DNA of 64,000 nt from Arthrobacter sp. B1805 (GCF_002929745.1 NZ_PJIQ01000002.1:267665-331664); one strand, 5' to 3'; positions 18,329 through 27,774 are shown, counted from the first letter of the stretch. A program made the numbers and translations. The notes: generated by a model not told the origin, from the sequence alone.

Positions 18329-19209
18329 CCACCTACGCACCCGCTCCCCGGAAGCCCCTGTTCGGTCGCACGATGTCCCGCAACAAGATGGTGCTCGCCG
18401 TCGCGAGGCACTTCACGATGATCGTCGTCCTGATCGTCATCCTCTACCCCCTGCTGTGGATGGTGGGGGCATCCTTCCGGCCGGCCAACGAGACCTTCAA
18501 CACCCTGAGCCTCTGGCCGGGCAACTTCACCCTGGACAACTACGTGGACGGCTGGACCCTCGGGTCCTTCACCTTCTCGCGGTACTTCTTCAACTCGCTC
18601 CTGATCACCCTGCTGTCCGTGGTCGGCAACGTCATCGCCTGCGCTTTGGCGGCCTACGCCTTCGCCCGGCTCGAGTTCCCGTTCAAGCGGACGCTCTTCG
18701 CGGTCATGCTCGGCACGATGCTGCTGCCGTACCACGTGACCCTCGTGCCGCAGTACGTGCTCTTCAACGAACTGGCCTGGATCAACACGATCCTGCCGCT
18801 GACTGTGCCCAAGTTCCTCGCGACGGATGCGTTCTTCATCTTCCTGATGGTCCAGTTCATGCGCACCCTTCCCCGCGAACTGGATGACGCGGCACGGCTG
18901 GACGGCTGCGGCCACGTCGGGATCTTCCGCCGGATCATCCTGCCGCTGTCCATCCCGGCGCTCGGCACGACGGCGCTGTTCACGTTCATCAACACCTGGA
19001 ACGACTTCCTCGGCCCGCTGCTCTACCTCAACCGCCCGGAGCTCTGGACGGTCACCCAGGGCCTCAACAGCTTCCTGGATGCGACCGGGCAGTCCACGTT
19101 CGGACCCCTCTTCGCCATGGCGACGCTCTCACTGGCGCCCGTCGTCGGCTTCTTCTTCGCCGCACAGCGACTGCTCATCGAGGGCATCGCCACCAGCGGA
19201 CTCAAATAG
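18325..19209 (+). CDS. CUT1 ABC transporter permease, MalG type
   Basis: 294 residues with six hydrophobic segments; the EAA loop reads LDDAARLDGCGHVGIF. I start it at the ATG overlapping the previous stop because the longer open frame would run deep into the neighbouring gene. It pairs with the upstream permease; no ATPase is encoded nearby. Confidence 0.92.
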   Translation: MTTYAPAPRKPLFGRTMSRNKMVLAVARHFTMIVVLIVILYPLLWMVGASFRPANETFNTLSLWPGNFTLDNYVDGWTLGSFTFSRYFFNSLLITLLSVVGNVIACALAAYAFARLEFPFKRTLFAVMLGTMLLPYHVTLVPQYVLFNELAWINTILPLTVPKFLATDAFFIFLMVQFMRTLPRELDDAARLDGCGHVGIFRRIILPLSIPALGTTALFTFINTWNDFLGPLLYLNRPELWTVTQGLNSFLDATGQSTFGPLFAMATLSLAPVVGFFFAAQRLLIEGIATSGLK

Positions 19210-19274
19210 CACCGCCGGCACCGTCCCATCTTCGCCGGAACCACCGATCACCCGACACAACCATGGAGGAAACA

Positions 19275-20642
19275 ATGACGATTCAATCTTCAGCCACACG
19301 ACGCCGGCACCGCACGGTCGCGGCCACGGCAGCACTCGGAGCACTGCTGGCAGTGTCCGCGTGTGCAGGCGGCACCAGCGTGGGAGAGGCCCCCAGCGGC
19401 GACGAGGTCGTGGACGGGCAGGGCGAGGTCACGGGCTCCGCCCGGCTCGCCTGGTGGGGGGCCGGCCAGCGCAACGAGGTGACCAACGCCGTCGCGGACA
19501 TGTTCGAGGAGGAGCACGAGGGCGTCACCATCGAGCGCGAGTTCGCCGATTTCGGTGCCTACTTCCAGCGGCTCAACGTGCAGGGAACCAGCGGCAACCT
19601 GCCCTGCCTCACCCAGATGCAGGGCAGGCAGCTGAACGACTACACGTCCCGCAACCTGTTCCTCCCCCTCGATCCGATGATCGAATCCGGTGCGATCGAC
19701 GTCAGCGACATCCCCGAGGAGGTCCTCGACACGGGCCGCGGGACCGACGGCAACCTGTACGTCGTTCCCTACGGTGCCGCCTACGACGCCCTCGTCGTCA
19801 ACGAGACCCTCGTGGAGCAGGCGGGCAGCGAGATGCTGCCCGAGGGCTACACCTGGGAGGACCTGCAGAGCTGGGCCATGGAGATGCAGCCGAACCTGCC
19901 GGAGGGAGTGTCCGCACTCTCGCTGAGCGGCGGACGCCCGAACTTCCTCATCAGCTACATGGCGGCGAAGGGTGAGACCCTCTTCAAGGACGGCAAGCTC
20001 GGCTTCTCCGAGGAGGCACTGGCCGAGTACTGGACCATGTGGGAGGAGATGCGCAAAGCCGGAGCGACGGCAACGCCGGCGCAGATGAGCGAGCAGCCCG
20101 AGCAGCCCGAGCAGAGCTACGTCTCCCGCGGGGTGACGGTCGCCGACACCGCGCCGGGCAACTCGATCATCAACTCGCAGGCCACACTGGACGGGCTCGG
20201 GAACGGCCAGACACTGACCTCCCTTCCCCTTCCCTCGGGGGAGGCCGGCCCCGGCAATGTGCTGTTCACGTCCGGCTTCGCCATCCCCGTCAACTGCGAC
20301 AACGTCCCGACGGCGGCGGCCTTCATCGACTTCTGGGCGAACAACGACGAAGCGGCGGCCGTGTTCGCGTCGTCGAACGGTGCAGTCACCAACTCCCGCC
20401 ACCTCGAGGCGCAGCTGGAGAACCCCGAACTGCCGGAGCTCCGCAAGCACGACCTCGAGCTCTACCAGCAGATCGCCGAGTCCGAGCCGCCCACGGTCGT
20501 CTACCCTCCCGGCTACCAGGCCACCTTCGAGGAGTCCTACACCCGTGCGTACGAGCGCGTGAGCTTCGGCGAGGTCTCCATCGAGCAGGCCGTGTCCGAC
20601 TTCTTCACCGAGGTCAACGCAGGGCTCGGCGCTACGGGATAA
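19275..20642 (+). CDS. ABC transporter solute-binding lipoprotein (CUT1)
   Basis: 455 residues with a lipoprotein signal ending in LAVSAC and a Gly/Ser/Asp-rich linker. The mature part is an SBP_bac_1-type protein with the usual N-lobe strand (ARLAWWGAGQRNEVTNAV). The ATG at 19275 follows GGAGG with 6 nt spacing, better than an in-frame ATG 12 nt upstream. It contains a short EQPEQPEQ repeat near residue 277. Ligand unknown; the surrounding enzymes suggest an acidic, sugar-like compound. Confidence 0.92.
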   Translation: MTIQSSATRRRHRTVAATAALGALLAVSACAGGTSVGEAPSGDEVVDGQGEVTGSARLAWWGAGQRNEVTNAVADMFEEEHEGVTIEREFADFGAYFQRLNVQGTSGNLPCLTQMQGRQLNDYTSRNLFLPLDPMIESGAIDVSDIPEEVLDTGRGTDGNLYVVPYGAAYDALVVNETLVEQAGSEMLPEGYTWEDLQSWAMEMQPNLPEGVSALSLSGGRPNFLISYMAAKGETLFKDGKLGFSEEALAEYWTMWEEMRKAGATATPAQMSEQPEQPEQSYVSRGVTVADTAPGNSIINSQATLDGLGNGQTLTSLPLPSGEAGPGNVLFTSGFAIPVNCDNVPTAAAFIDFWANNDEAAAVFASSNGAVTNSRHLEAQLENPELPELRKHDLELYQQIAESEPPTVVYPPGYQATFEESYTRAYERVSFGEVSIEQAVSDFFTEVNAGLGATG

Positions 20643-20650
20643 CGCACCCG

Positions 20651-20679
20651 GGGCAGGGGCGGCGCTGCCGCCCCTGCCC
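20651..20679 (+). terminator. Strong hairpin after the binding-protein gene
   Basis: GGGCAGGGGCGGC pairs perfectly (13 bp) with 20667-20679 around a 3-nt loop, with no U-run. The operon appears to continue beyond it, so it probably protects or partly terminates the importer message. Confidence 0.65.
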
Positions 20680-20724
20680 GCCCGATCACCCGATCCCCGT
20701 ACCGACCTGACAGAGGAGAGTTCC

Positions 20725-21903
20725 GTGCCCCCATCACCACCGCCGCCCGCAGGGCCACCTGCCGCCCAGGCACTCACCGGCATGACCGTCCTCGACCTCA
20801 CCCAGGTCATGGCGGGACCGTTCTGCACCATGGTGCTCGCCGACCTGGGCGCCGACGTCATCAAAGTGGAGAACCCCCAGGACGGAGACCAGACCCGGCG
20901 CTCCTGGGGAACCTCCGGCAAGGGGGAGGACAGCCGGGCCTTCCTCAGCCTCAACCGGAACAAGCGCAGCATCACCCTCGACCTCAAGACCCAGGAGGGG
21001 CGCGACTCCTTCTACCGGCTCGTACGGACCGCCGACGTCGTGATCGAGAACTGGAGGCCGGGGGTCGCCGAACGGCTCGGACTCGACTTCGACACCCTCA
21101 GTGCCATCAACCCCCGCCTGGTCGTCGCGAGCATCTCCGGGTTCGGGAAGACCGGCCCCTACGCCACGCGGCCCGGGTACGACCTCATCGCGCAGGCCAT
21201 GGCCGGCGTCATGAGCATCACCGGGGAACCCGACGGCCGCCCCGTGAAGAGCGGGATCCCGGTCGCTGATCTCGGCGCGGGGCTGTTCTGCGCCGTCGGG
21301 ATCCTCGCCGCCTGGAGTTCGAGCAAGGAGACCGGGCAGGGGCAATACCTCGAGACCTCCCTCTTCGAATCCACTCTTGCCCTCTCTGTCTGGGAGTCCA
21401 CGGAATTCTGGACGACGGGCGATGCGCCGCTGGCCCTCGGATCAGCGAACCGCATGTCGGCGCCGTACCAGGCCCTTGCCACGAAGGACGGGTACGTCAC
21501 GATCGGAGCGAACAACGACCGGCTGTGGAACCGTCTCTGCGAGTGCACCGAGCTCACCCGGCTCCTGTCGGACACGCGCTTCATCGACAACCCCAGCCGG
21601 ATGGCCAACAGGGCGGCACTCGTCGCGGAACTGGAGGCGGTCTTCACCGGGAGGACGACGGCGGAGTGGGTCGACGTGCTCCTCGGCGCGGGCATCCCCG
21701 CAGGTCCCATCCAGAACTACCAGCAGGTCCTCGAGGAGGACCCCCACGTGAAGGAACGGGACATGATCAAGTTCATGGACCATCCCGTCGAAGGGCGCGT
21801 CGAGGTCATCGGGTCCCCCATCCGGCTCAGCCGGACTCCTCCCACCATCCGTCGGCACCCACCGCTGCTCGGGGAGCACAACGACGAGGTGCTGGGAACA
21901 TGA
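20725..21903 (+). CDS. CaiB/BaiF family III CoA-transferase
   Basis: 392 residues. Family features: VLDLTQVMAGPFCTMVLADLGADVIKVE at the N-terminus, NKRSITLDLKT, a catalytic-Asp candidate in GIPVADLGAG near residue 184, and GQGQYLETSLFES. It moves CoA between carboxylic acids. A GTG start with GAGGAG 5-7 nt upstream and an odd Pro-rich first 12 residues. Its stop overlaps the start of the enoyl-CoA hydratase gene, so the acid it activates is probably hydrated or dehydrated next. Confidence 0.92.
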   Translation: MPPSPPPPAGPPAAQALTGMTVLDLTQVMAGPFCTMVLADLGADVIKVENPQDGDQTRRSWGTSGKGEDSRAFLSLNRNKRSITLDLKTQEGRDSFYRLVRTADVVIENWRPGVAERLGLDFDTLSAINPRLVVASISGFGKTGPYATRPGYDLIAQAMAGVMSITGEPDGRPVKSGIPVADLGAGLFCAVGILAAWSSSKETGQGQYLETSLFESTLALSVWESTEFWTTGDAPLALGSANRMSAPYQALATKDGYVTIGANNDRLWNRLCECTELTRLLSDTRFIDNPSRMANRAALVAELEAVFTGRTTAEWVDVLLGAGIPAGPIQNYQQVLEEDPHVKERDMIKFMDHPVEGRVEVIGSPIRLSRTPPTIRRHPPLLGEHNDEVLGT

Positions 21904-22688
21904 GGGCCACCGCTGCTGACGAGGGGCGGATCCTGCTCGAGAGGAGCGGGCCGATCCTCCAGGTGGTCCTGTCCCACCCGGGGCGGCACAACGCCCTCAC
22001 CTGGCGCATGTACGACGAGCTCGCTGAAGCCCTCGCGCAGACGGCGGCGGACCCGTCGGTCAGGGTCCTGGTTATCCGGGGCCAGGGCGGGGCCTTCGCC
22101 GCCGGCACCGACATCACGCAGTTCTCGTCCTTCACGACCGGCGAGCAGGGGCTCGAGTACGAGCAGCGGGTCGGCGCGATCCTCGACGCGTTGCTGAAGC
22201 TCAGCATCCCGGTCATCGCCGCCGTCGATGGTCCCGCCGTCGGCGCCGGACTGGCGATCGCCGCCTGCTCCGACGTCGTCATCGCCACCGAGTCCTCGAC
22301 GTTCGGGGTGCCGATCGCCCGGACGGTCGGCAACTGCATTCCCCCGGTGGTGTTGAGGCGGCTCCAGGCCCGCATGGGCCAGGGACGCACCATGGCCATG
22401 CTCCTCGCCGCAGCACTCCTGCCCGCCGGGGAAGCACAGAAGGCAGGCTTCGTGTACAAGGTGGTGCCGCACGAGGAGTTCGAGGCCACGCTGTCGAAGC
22501 TCAGCACCAGGATGAGCCAGACGGCCCCTGTCACCATCGCCGCGCTCAAGGAGATGGACCGGCGCCTGCAGGAGGATCCGGCCGCGAACGGCGACGACCT
22601 CCTGCTCGAGTGCTACGGCAGCGCAGATTTCCAGGAGGGCGTCGCAGCCTTCACCGAGCACCGCACACCCCGATGGAAGGGATACTGA
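21900..22688 (+). CDS. Enoyl-CoA hydratase/isomerase family (crotonase) protein
   Basis: 262 residues. The oxyanion-hole segments are GGAFAAGTDITQF (residues about 63-75) and DGPAVGAGLAIAACSDV (about 109-125). The second half is the usual helical region, with PSG-type sequence replaced by TFGVPIARTVGN; position 2 of the usual Glu pair is not obvious, so hydration is not assured. Starts in an ATGA overlap with the CoA-transferase gene and ends overlapping the amidohydrolase start by one base. It likely acts on the CoA ester made by its neighbour. Confidence 0.88.
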   Translation: MRATAADEGRILLERSGPILQVVLSHPGRHNALTWRMYDELAEALAQTAADPSVRVLVIRGQGGAFAAGTDITQFSSFTTGEQGLEYEQRVGAILDALLKLSIPVIAAVDGPAVGAGLAIAACSDVVIATESSTFGVPIARTVGNCIPPVVLRRLQARMGQGRTMAMLLAAALLPAGEAQKAGFVYKVVPHEEFEATLSKLSTRMSQTAPVTIAALKEMDRRLQEDPAANGDDLLLECYGSADFQEGVAAFTEHRTPRWKGY

Positions 22689-23572
22689 TGGAGCAGGCAC
22701 AGGAGCATGCACCCCGCGTCGTCGACGCGCACCACCACTACTGGAAGCTCGAGGCCCAGGAGCAGGCCTGGCGCACGTCCGACCACAGCCACATCGCGCG
22801 GGACTACGAACCCGCCGACCTGGCCTCGGAGCTCGTCGGCTCCGGAGTCGACGCGACGGTGCTCGTCCAGTCGGTCGACAGCAGCGACGAGAACGACCGG
22901 CTCGCGGCCTACGCCTCCTCGTGCGGCACGGTGGCCGGCGTCGTCGGCTGGCTCCCGCTCGAGCAGCCCGAGGCGGCCAGGGCCGAGCTGGCACGCGCGG
23001 ACACGACGGCGTGGGCAGGGGTCCGCTGCCTCGTGGGGAAGCGTTCGCTCGAGTGGCTGGGCAACCCCGACGTCATCTCCCTGTTCGGGGACCTCGCCGA
23101 GCGGGGACTGTCCTGGGACATCGTGCCCGTCACTCCCGACCAGGTGTCGGCGGTCGGCGCCCTGACGCGCGCGGTCCCCGACCTCCGGGTCGTGCTCGAC
23201 CACCTCGCGCGTCCGCCGGTGGATTCCGCCGGCTGGGAGCCGTGGGCGGGGCAGATCGCCGAGCTGGCGACGTCGCCCTCCGTCTCCATCAAGGTCTCCG
23301 TCGGGATCGACGTCCTGACCGCGTGGTCCCAGTGGCGGCCCGACGAACTCGCTCGCTATGTGGACTGGGCGCTCGCACAGTTCGGCCCGCAGCGGTCGAT
23401 GCTGGCCAGCAACTGGCCCGTCATCCTGCTCCAGCGCAGCTACCGGGAGGCGTGGCAGGACCTCTCCGCGCTCGTGGCCGCCACCGGCCTGTCCGCCTCC
23501 GACCTGGCAGCCGTGCGCGGCGGGGCCGCGATCAACGCCTACCGGCTCCACGAATCCATTCCCGCCGCGTGA
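22688..23572 (+). CDS. Amidohydrolase family 2 protein (COG3618 lactonase-like)
   Basis: 294 residues with the opening metal motif VVDAHHHYWK, a central strand VLDHLARPPV with the usual His, and a late Asn/Pro motif MLASNWPVILL. In this family the corresponding site is often FGSDWP; here Asn replaces Asp, which could change catalysis. Characterised relatives open sugar lactones (fuconolactone) or 2-pyrone-4,6-dicarboxylate. Start at the ATG overlapping the previous stop, with AAGGGA 7 nt upstream. Confidence 0.85.
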   Translation: MEQAQEHAPRVVDAHHHYWKLEAQEQAWRTSDHSHIARDYEPADLASELVGSGVDATVLVQSVDSSDENDRLAAYASSCGTVAGVVGWLPLEQPEAARAELARADTTAWAGVRCLVGKRSLEWLGNPDVISLFGDLAERGLSWDIVPVTPDQVSAVGALTRAVPDLRVVLDHLARPPVDSAGWEPWAGQIAELATSPSVSIKVSVGIDVLTAWSQWRPDELARYVDWALAQFGPQRSMLASNWPVILLQRSYREAWQDLSALVAATGLSASDLAAVRGGAAINAYRLHESIPAA

Positions 23573-23607
23573 GGAACCACGCGAGCACGAGCTCCTGAAA
23601 GAAGCCG

Positions 23608-24798
23608 ATGCACCTTCTCGAAAACCACGCCGATGTCCTGCCGGTCGACGCAGACGCAGCAACCCTCGTGGGCCGGGTCCTCGATCCCGAGGTCAACGGG
23701 CCGTGCGTCGTCGTCGTACGGGACCGCCGCGTCCACGACATCACGGACGACTTCCCCACCATGAGCGACCTGCTCGAATCCGCCGACCCCGCGGCACAGG
23801 TCGCGGCGGCGGAAGGAACCCGCAGCTGGGACCTCGACGACGTCCTGCGCAACTCGCTCGACGAGCGCGGCACCGGCGTCCGCCTCCTCGCTCCCGTCGA
23901 CCTGTCCGTGCTGAAAGCGGCCGGAGTGACATTCGCGAACTCGCTCATGGAACGGCTGATCGAGGAACGCGCGGGCGGCGACAAGCATGCGGCCACCTCC
24001 TTCCGCGCCGAACTGGAGCAGCTCGTCGGAGCCGACCTCACGACGGTCCGGCCCGGCAGCGCCGACGCGGACGCCCTGAAGGCCGAACTGTCGGCCAAGG
24101 GCCTGTGGTCGCAGTACCTGGAGGTGGGACTGGGCCCGGACCCGGAGGTGTTCACCAAGGCACCCGTCCTCTCGGCGGTGGGCTGCGGCCAGGACATCGG
24201 TGTCGCGTCCGTCTCCACCTGGAACAACCCCGAACCGGAGGTCGCGATCCTCGTGACGTCCACGGGGCAGGTGGTCGGCGCGACCCTGGGGAACGACGTC
24301 AACCTGCGGGACGTCGAAGGCCGGTCAGCGCTGCTGCTGCCGAAGGCGAAGGACAACAACGCCTCCGCCGCCGTCGGCCCGTTCATCCGCCTGTTCGACG
24401 ACGCATTCAGCCTCGACGACGTCCGGGCCGCCGAGGTCCGGCTCGAGGTACTGGGCGAGGACGACGGCTTCGTCCTCGACGGGGCCAGCTCCATGCCCCT
24501 CATCTCGCGGGACCCGGAAGAGCTCGCCCGGTACACGGTCGGGGATTCCCACCAATACCCCGACGGGATCCTGCTCTACCTCGGAACGCTCTTCGCCCCG
24601 ACCGCCGACCGGGACGGTGCGGACATGGGATTCACCCACCATCCGCGCGACATCGTCAGGATCTCCAGCCCTCAGCTCGGCACCCTCGTCAACCGCGTCA
24701 CCTCCTCGGAGGCGGCACCGCCCTGGGAATTCGGCATCCGCGACCTCATCCGCAGCCTCTCCGAGCGCGGCCTGGCCGCAACGGTGGGGGTACGGTGA
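23608..24798 (+). CDS. Fumarylacetoacetate-hydrolase (FAH) family protein, keto-deoxy-acid dehydratase type
   Basis: 396 residues. The C-terminal FAH domain shows NNPEPEVAILVTSTGQVVG, TLGNDVNLRDVEGRSALLL and DNNASAAVGPFIRL; the Glu residues and Asp are the metal ligands. This long form resembles 2-keto-3-deoxy-pentonate dehydratases of non-phosphorylative sugar-acid pathways, which make 2-oxoglutarate semialdehyde. The nearby ketoglutarate-semialdehyde-type dehydrogenase fits that. The ribosome site is weak. Reaction assignment is inference. Confidence 0.82.
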   Translation: MHLLENHADVLPVDADAATLVGRVLDPEVNGPCVVVVRDRRVHDITDDFPTMSDLLESADPAAQVAAAEGTRSWDLDDVLRNSLDERGTGVRLLAPVDLSVLKAAGVTFANSLMERLIEERAGGDKHAATSFRAELEQLVGADLTTVRPGSADADALKAELSAKGLWSQYLEVGLGPDPEVFTKAPVLSAVGCGQDIGVASVSTWNNPEPEVAILVTSTGQVVGATLGNDVNLRDVEGRSALLLPKAKDNNASAAVGPFIRLFDDAFSLDDVRAAEVRLEVLGEDDGFVLDGASSMPLISRDPEELARYTVGDSHQYPDGILLYLGTLFAPTADRDGADMGFTHHPRDIVRISSPQLGTLVNRVTSSEAAPPWEFGIRDLIRSLSERGLAATVGVR

Positions 24799-25772
24799 TG
24801 CGCATCGTCGTCACGGACCACAACTTCCGGGGACTCGACGACGAGCGCGCCGCCGCCGCAGCGCTCAGCGCCGGCTTCGAGGTGTACCAGGCAACCACGG
24901 AAGAGGCCGCACGCGAGGCGGTCCGCGGGGCCGACGTCGTCCTGGTGAACTTCGCGCCCATCACGGCGTCGGTGCTCGACGGGCTGCCGCCCGGCGCGGT
25001 CGTCATCCGGTATGGCATCGGCTACGACAACGTCGACCTCCAGGCGGCGAACGAGCGGGGGATCTCGGTCTGCAACGTCCCCGACTACGGCGCCGACACC
25101 GTGGCCGACCATACGCTGAGCCTGATCCTCGTCCTCGTGCGCAAGCTCGTGCAGTTCGATCGGGTGCTCAGTGGGGGAGGCTGGATCTCGCCGCCGTCCT
25201 TGGCTCCTATCCGTGCCTCCGCAGACACCACGGTCGGGCTGATCGGGCTGGGCCGCATAGGGCTCGGCGTCGTCGCCCGGCTCAAGCCCTTCGGGTTCCC
25301 CGTCCTGGCTTTCGACCCCTTTCTCGATCCGTCGGTCGCGGCCCACCACGGCATCGAGCTCGTGGACCTGGACACCCTCTTCCGCAGGGCGAACGTCGTC
25401 TCACTCCACGCACCTGCGACTCCGGACACCTACAAGGTCGTGAACGCGGAAAACCTGCGGAAGATGCAGCCGGGGTCCTTCGTCGTCAACACGGCGCGCG
25501 GGACTTTGGTCGACCAGGACGCCGTCCTGGCCGCCCTCGACGCCGGACAGCTCGCAGGAGCCGCCCTGGATGTCTTCGACCCGGAGCCCCTGCCCGCGGA
25601 CCACGGATTGAGACGACATGCCAACGCGGTCCTGACGCCGCACGCAGCCTTCTACTCCGAGGCGTCACTGGCCGCGCTGCAACGGCTCGCCGCCGAGGAG
25701 GCGTACCGTGCAGGTCGGGGCGAGCGGCTACGCTGCCTCGTGAACCAGCCGGAGACAGCACAGACAGCATGA
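24798..25772 (+). CDS. D-isomer-specific 2-hydroxyacid dehydrogenase
   Basis: 324 residues. NAD-binding motif GLIGLGRIGLGVVARLKPFG near residue 148, Arg in NTARGTLVDQDAVL, Glu in DVFDPEPLPADH and catalytic His in LTPHAAFYS. The start overlaps the stop of the FAH gene by one base. It interconverts a 2-keto acid and a D-2-hydroxy acid; the substrate would be a pathway intermediate. Confidence 0.9.
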   Translation: MRIVVTDHNFRGLDDERAAAAALSAGFEVYQATTEEAAREAVRGADVVLVNFAPITASVLDGLPPGAVVIRYGIGYDNVDLQAANERGISVCNVPDYGADTVADHTLSLILVLVRKLVQFDRVLSGGGWISPPSLAPIRASADTTVGLIGLGRIGLGVVARLKPFGFPVLAFDPFLDPSVAAHHGIELVDLDTLFRRANVVSLHAPATPDTYKVVNAENLRKMQPGSFVVNTARGTLVDQDAVLAALDAGQLAGAALDVFDPEPLPADHGLRRHANAVLTPHAAFYSEASLAALQRLAAEEAYRAGRGERLRCLVNQPETAQTA

Positions 25773-25798
25773 GCAGCATCGGAGAGGACTGACGGGCC

Positions 25799-27259
25799 AT
25801 GAACAGCACGATTGAGGACACCCGGACCGAGGAACTCGAGCAGGTCCTGTCCGCGGCAGCGACTGCCGCGGATCCGTGGGCCGCGACGCCCGCCCGGAAC
25901 CGGGCTGCGGCGCTTCGCGCCATCGCGGACCACCTGGACGGGGCGGCGGACACTCTCATCGACCTGGGGACCAGGGAGACCTTCCTTCCCGAGGCCCGCC
26001 TGCGCGGCGAGCTGAAGAGGACGACGTTCCAGCTCCGGCTCTTCGCCGAGGTGCTCGACGACGGCTCCTACCAGGACATCCGCATCGACACCGCGGACGA
26101 GCAGTGGCCCATGGGGGCTCCGCGCCCGGACCTGCGCCGGGTGCTGGAACCCGTGGGCCCCGTCCTGGTCTTCGCGGCCAGCAACTTCCCGTTCGCCTTC
26201 AGCGGGGCCGGCGGCGATACGGCTGCCGCCCTCGCGGCCGGGTGCCCGGTCATCCTCAAGGCCCACCCCGGGCATCCCGAGCTGTCGGTCGCGACAGCGG
26301 TCGTCATCCAGGCCGCCCTTCGTGACGCCGATGCTCCGTCCGGGCTGTACTCGGTCATCTTCGGCCTCGACGCCGGGCGCGCAGCCCTGGTGGATCCCCG
26401 GGTGCAGGCGGGATCCTTCACCGGATCGATCGCGGCAGGACGGGCGTTGTTCGATCTCGCCAACGCCCGCGAGACGCCCATCCCCTTCTTCGCGGAAATG
26501 GGCAGCGTGAACCCGACCTTCGTCACCAGGGCGGCCGCCCATGCCAGGGGTGCAGACATCGCCTCGGGCTTCTTCGCCTCCATGACGGCCAGTTCCGGGC
26601 AGCTGTGCACCAAGCCGGGCGTGCTCGTCGTCCCGGAGGACATGCTGGTCCACCTGCGCTCGCAGACGCCCCCGCCGCCGTCGCCACTGCTCAATGACGG
26701 GATCCAGGAAGGGTACGTCCGTTCCCTGCAGGAGCTCGTGTCCCACCCGGGCGTCGCGCCCCTGCTGGGAGGCGAGAAGGCCTTCTCGGATCCACCGGAA
26801 GCAACGCTCCTGGTAACGAGCATCGGGGATGTGCTGGGCGATCCTTCCGGCCTGCTCGCCGAGCGGTTCGGTCCGGCCGCGCTGGTCGTCACCTACCAGG
26901 ACGAGGGCGATCTGCTGCGCCTGGCACGCGTGCTGGAGGGTCAGCTGACCGCGAGCATCCACGGCGAGGACGACGACGACGTGCAGGACCTCATTCGCGA
27001 ACTCGCGAAGCGGGCCGGGCGCCTCCTCTGGAACCAGTGGCCCACCGGCGTGTCCGTCACGTACGCGCAGCACCACGGCGGACCCTACCCCGCGACCACC
27101 CAGGCCGGCACGACGTCCGTCGGAACCGCAGCCATCCTCCGGTTCCTCCGGCCCGTCGCCTACCAGGGCTTCCCGCAGTCCCGGCTGCCGGGGGTGCTGC
27201 GCGACGACGCCCCCACGCCGGTCCAGCGCATGCTCAACGGGAAGCTGGTGTCGGCGTGA
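25799..27259 (+). CDS. Aldehyde dehydrogenase, alpha-ketoglutarate semialdehyde type
   Basis: 486 residues, NADP-type branch. The substrate/cofactor strand is VFAASNFPFAFSGAGGDTA, the glycine-rich turn is VQAGSFTGSIAAG, and the nucleophile Cys is in ASSGQLCTKPGV near residue 266. Closest relatives oxidise 2,5-dioxopentanoate to 2-oxoglutarate at the end of pentonate, glucarate and hydroxyproline pathways. It follows the FAH-type dehydratase and hydroxyacid dehydrogenase genes and overlaps the next start (GTGA). Confidence 0.88.
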   Translation: MNSTIEDTRTEELEQVLSAAATAADPWAATPARNRAAALRAIADHLDGAADTLIDLGTRETFLPEARLRGELKRTTFQLRLFAEVLDDGSYQDIRIDTADEQWPMGAPRPDLRRVLEPVGPVLVFAASNFPFAFSGAGGDTAAALAAGCPVILKAHPGHPELSVATAVVIQAALRDADAPSGLYSVIFGLDAGRAALVDPRVQAGSFTGSIAAGRALFDLANARETPIPFFAEMGSVNPTFVTRAAAHARGADIASGFFASMTASSGQLCTKPGVLVVPEDMLVHLRSQTPPPPSPLLNDGIQEGYVRSLQELVSHPGVAPLLGGEKAFSDPPEATLLVTSIGDVLGDPSGLLAERFGPAALVVTYQDEGDLLRLARVLEGQLTASIHGEDDDDVQDLIRELAKRAGRLLWNQWPTGVSVTYAQHHGGPYPATTQAGTTSVGTAAILRFLRPVAYQGFPQSRLPGVLRDDAPTPVQRMLNGKLVSA

Positions 27260-27774
27260 GCATCATCCCGTTCCGCGGGCATGTCCCCGCAGTCCATGAC
27301 ACGGTGTTCGTCGCGTCGACGGCGTCACTGATCGGCGACGTCGTCCTCGGCCCGGGATCGAGCGTCTTCTACGGCGTCACCGTCCGTGCCGACACCGCGC
27401 CCATACGCGTGGGGGAGGGGTCCAACCTGCAGGACAACGTCGTCGTCCATGCAGACCCCGGGTTCCCCGCGACCATCGGTGACCGGGTCAGCGTGGGCCA
27501 CAGTGCAGTCGTGCACGGCTGCACCATCGAGGACGACTGCCTGATCGGCATGAGCGCGACCGTCATGAACGGCGCGGTCATCGGCAGCGGGTCGCTGGTC
27601 GCAGCCGGCGCCGTGGTCCTGGAGGGCACATCGGTGCCACCGCGATCGCTCGTTGCGGGAGTGCCCGCGAAGGTGCGACGGCAGCTGAGCGACGACGAGG
27701 TAGCCGGCGTGAAGGCGAACGCGGAGCGGTACAGGAGCCTGGCCGAGGAGCACCGGGCGGCGCAGGGAGCCTGA
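27256..27774 (+). CDS. Gamma-carbonic-anhydrase-like hexapeptide protein
   Basis: 172 residues of left-handed beta-helix repeats (GDVVLGPGSSVFYGVTVRAD, then VGEGSNLQDNVVVHAD). His residues VVVHAD, VGHSAVVHG match the zinc ligands of the gamma class. Such YrdA/PaaY-type proteins often close catabolic operons and may be CoA thioesterases. GTG start overlapping the previous stop; last gene of the operon. Confidence 0.88.
   Translation: MSIIPFRGHVPAVHDTVFVASTASLIGDVVLGPGSSVFYGVTVRADTAPIRVGEGSNLQDNVVVHADPGFPATIGDRVSVGHSAVVHGCTIEDDCLIGMSATVMNGAVIGSGSLVAAGAVVLEGTSVPPRSLVAGVPAKVRRQLSDDEVAGVKANAERYRSLAEEHRAAQGA

Noticed and set aside
19290..20987. 565-codon minus-strand frame opposite the second binding-protein gene
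   Set aside because: High-GC antisense artefact; composition dominated by Gly, Arg, Val and Leu.
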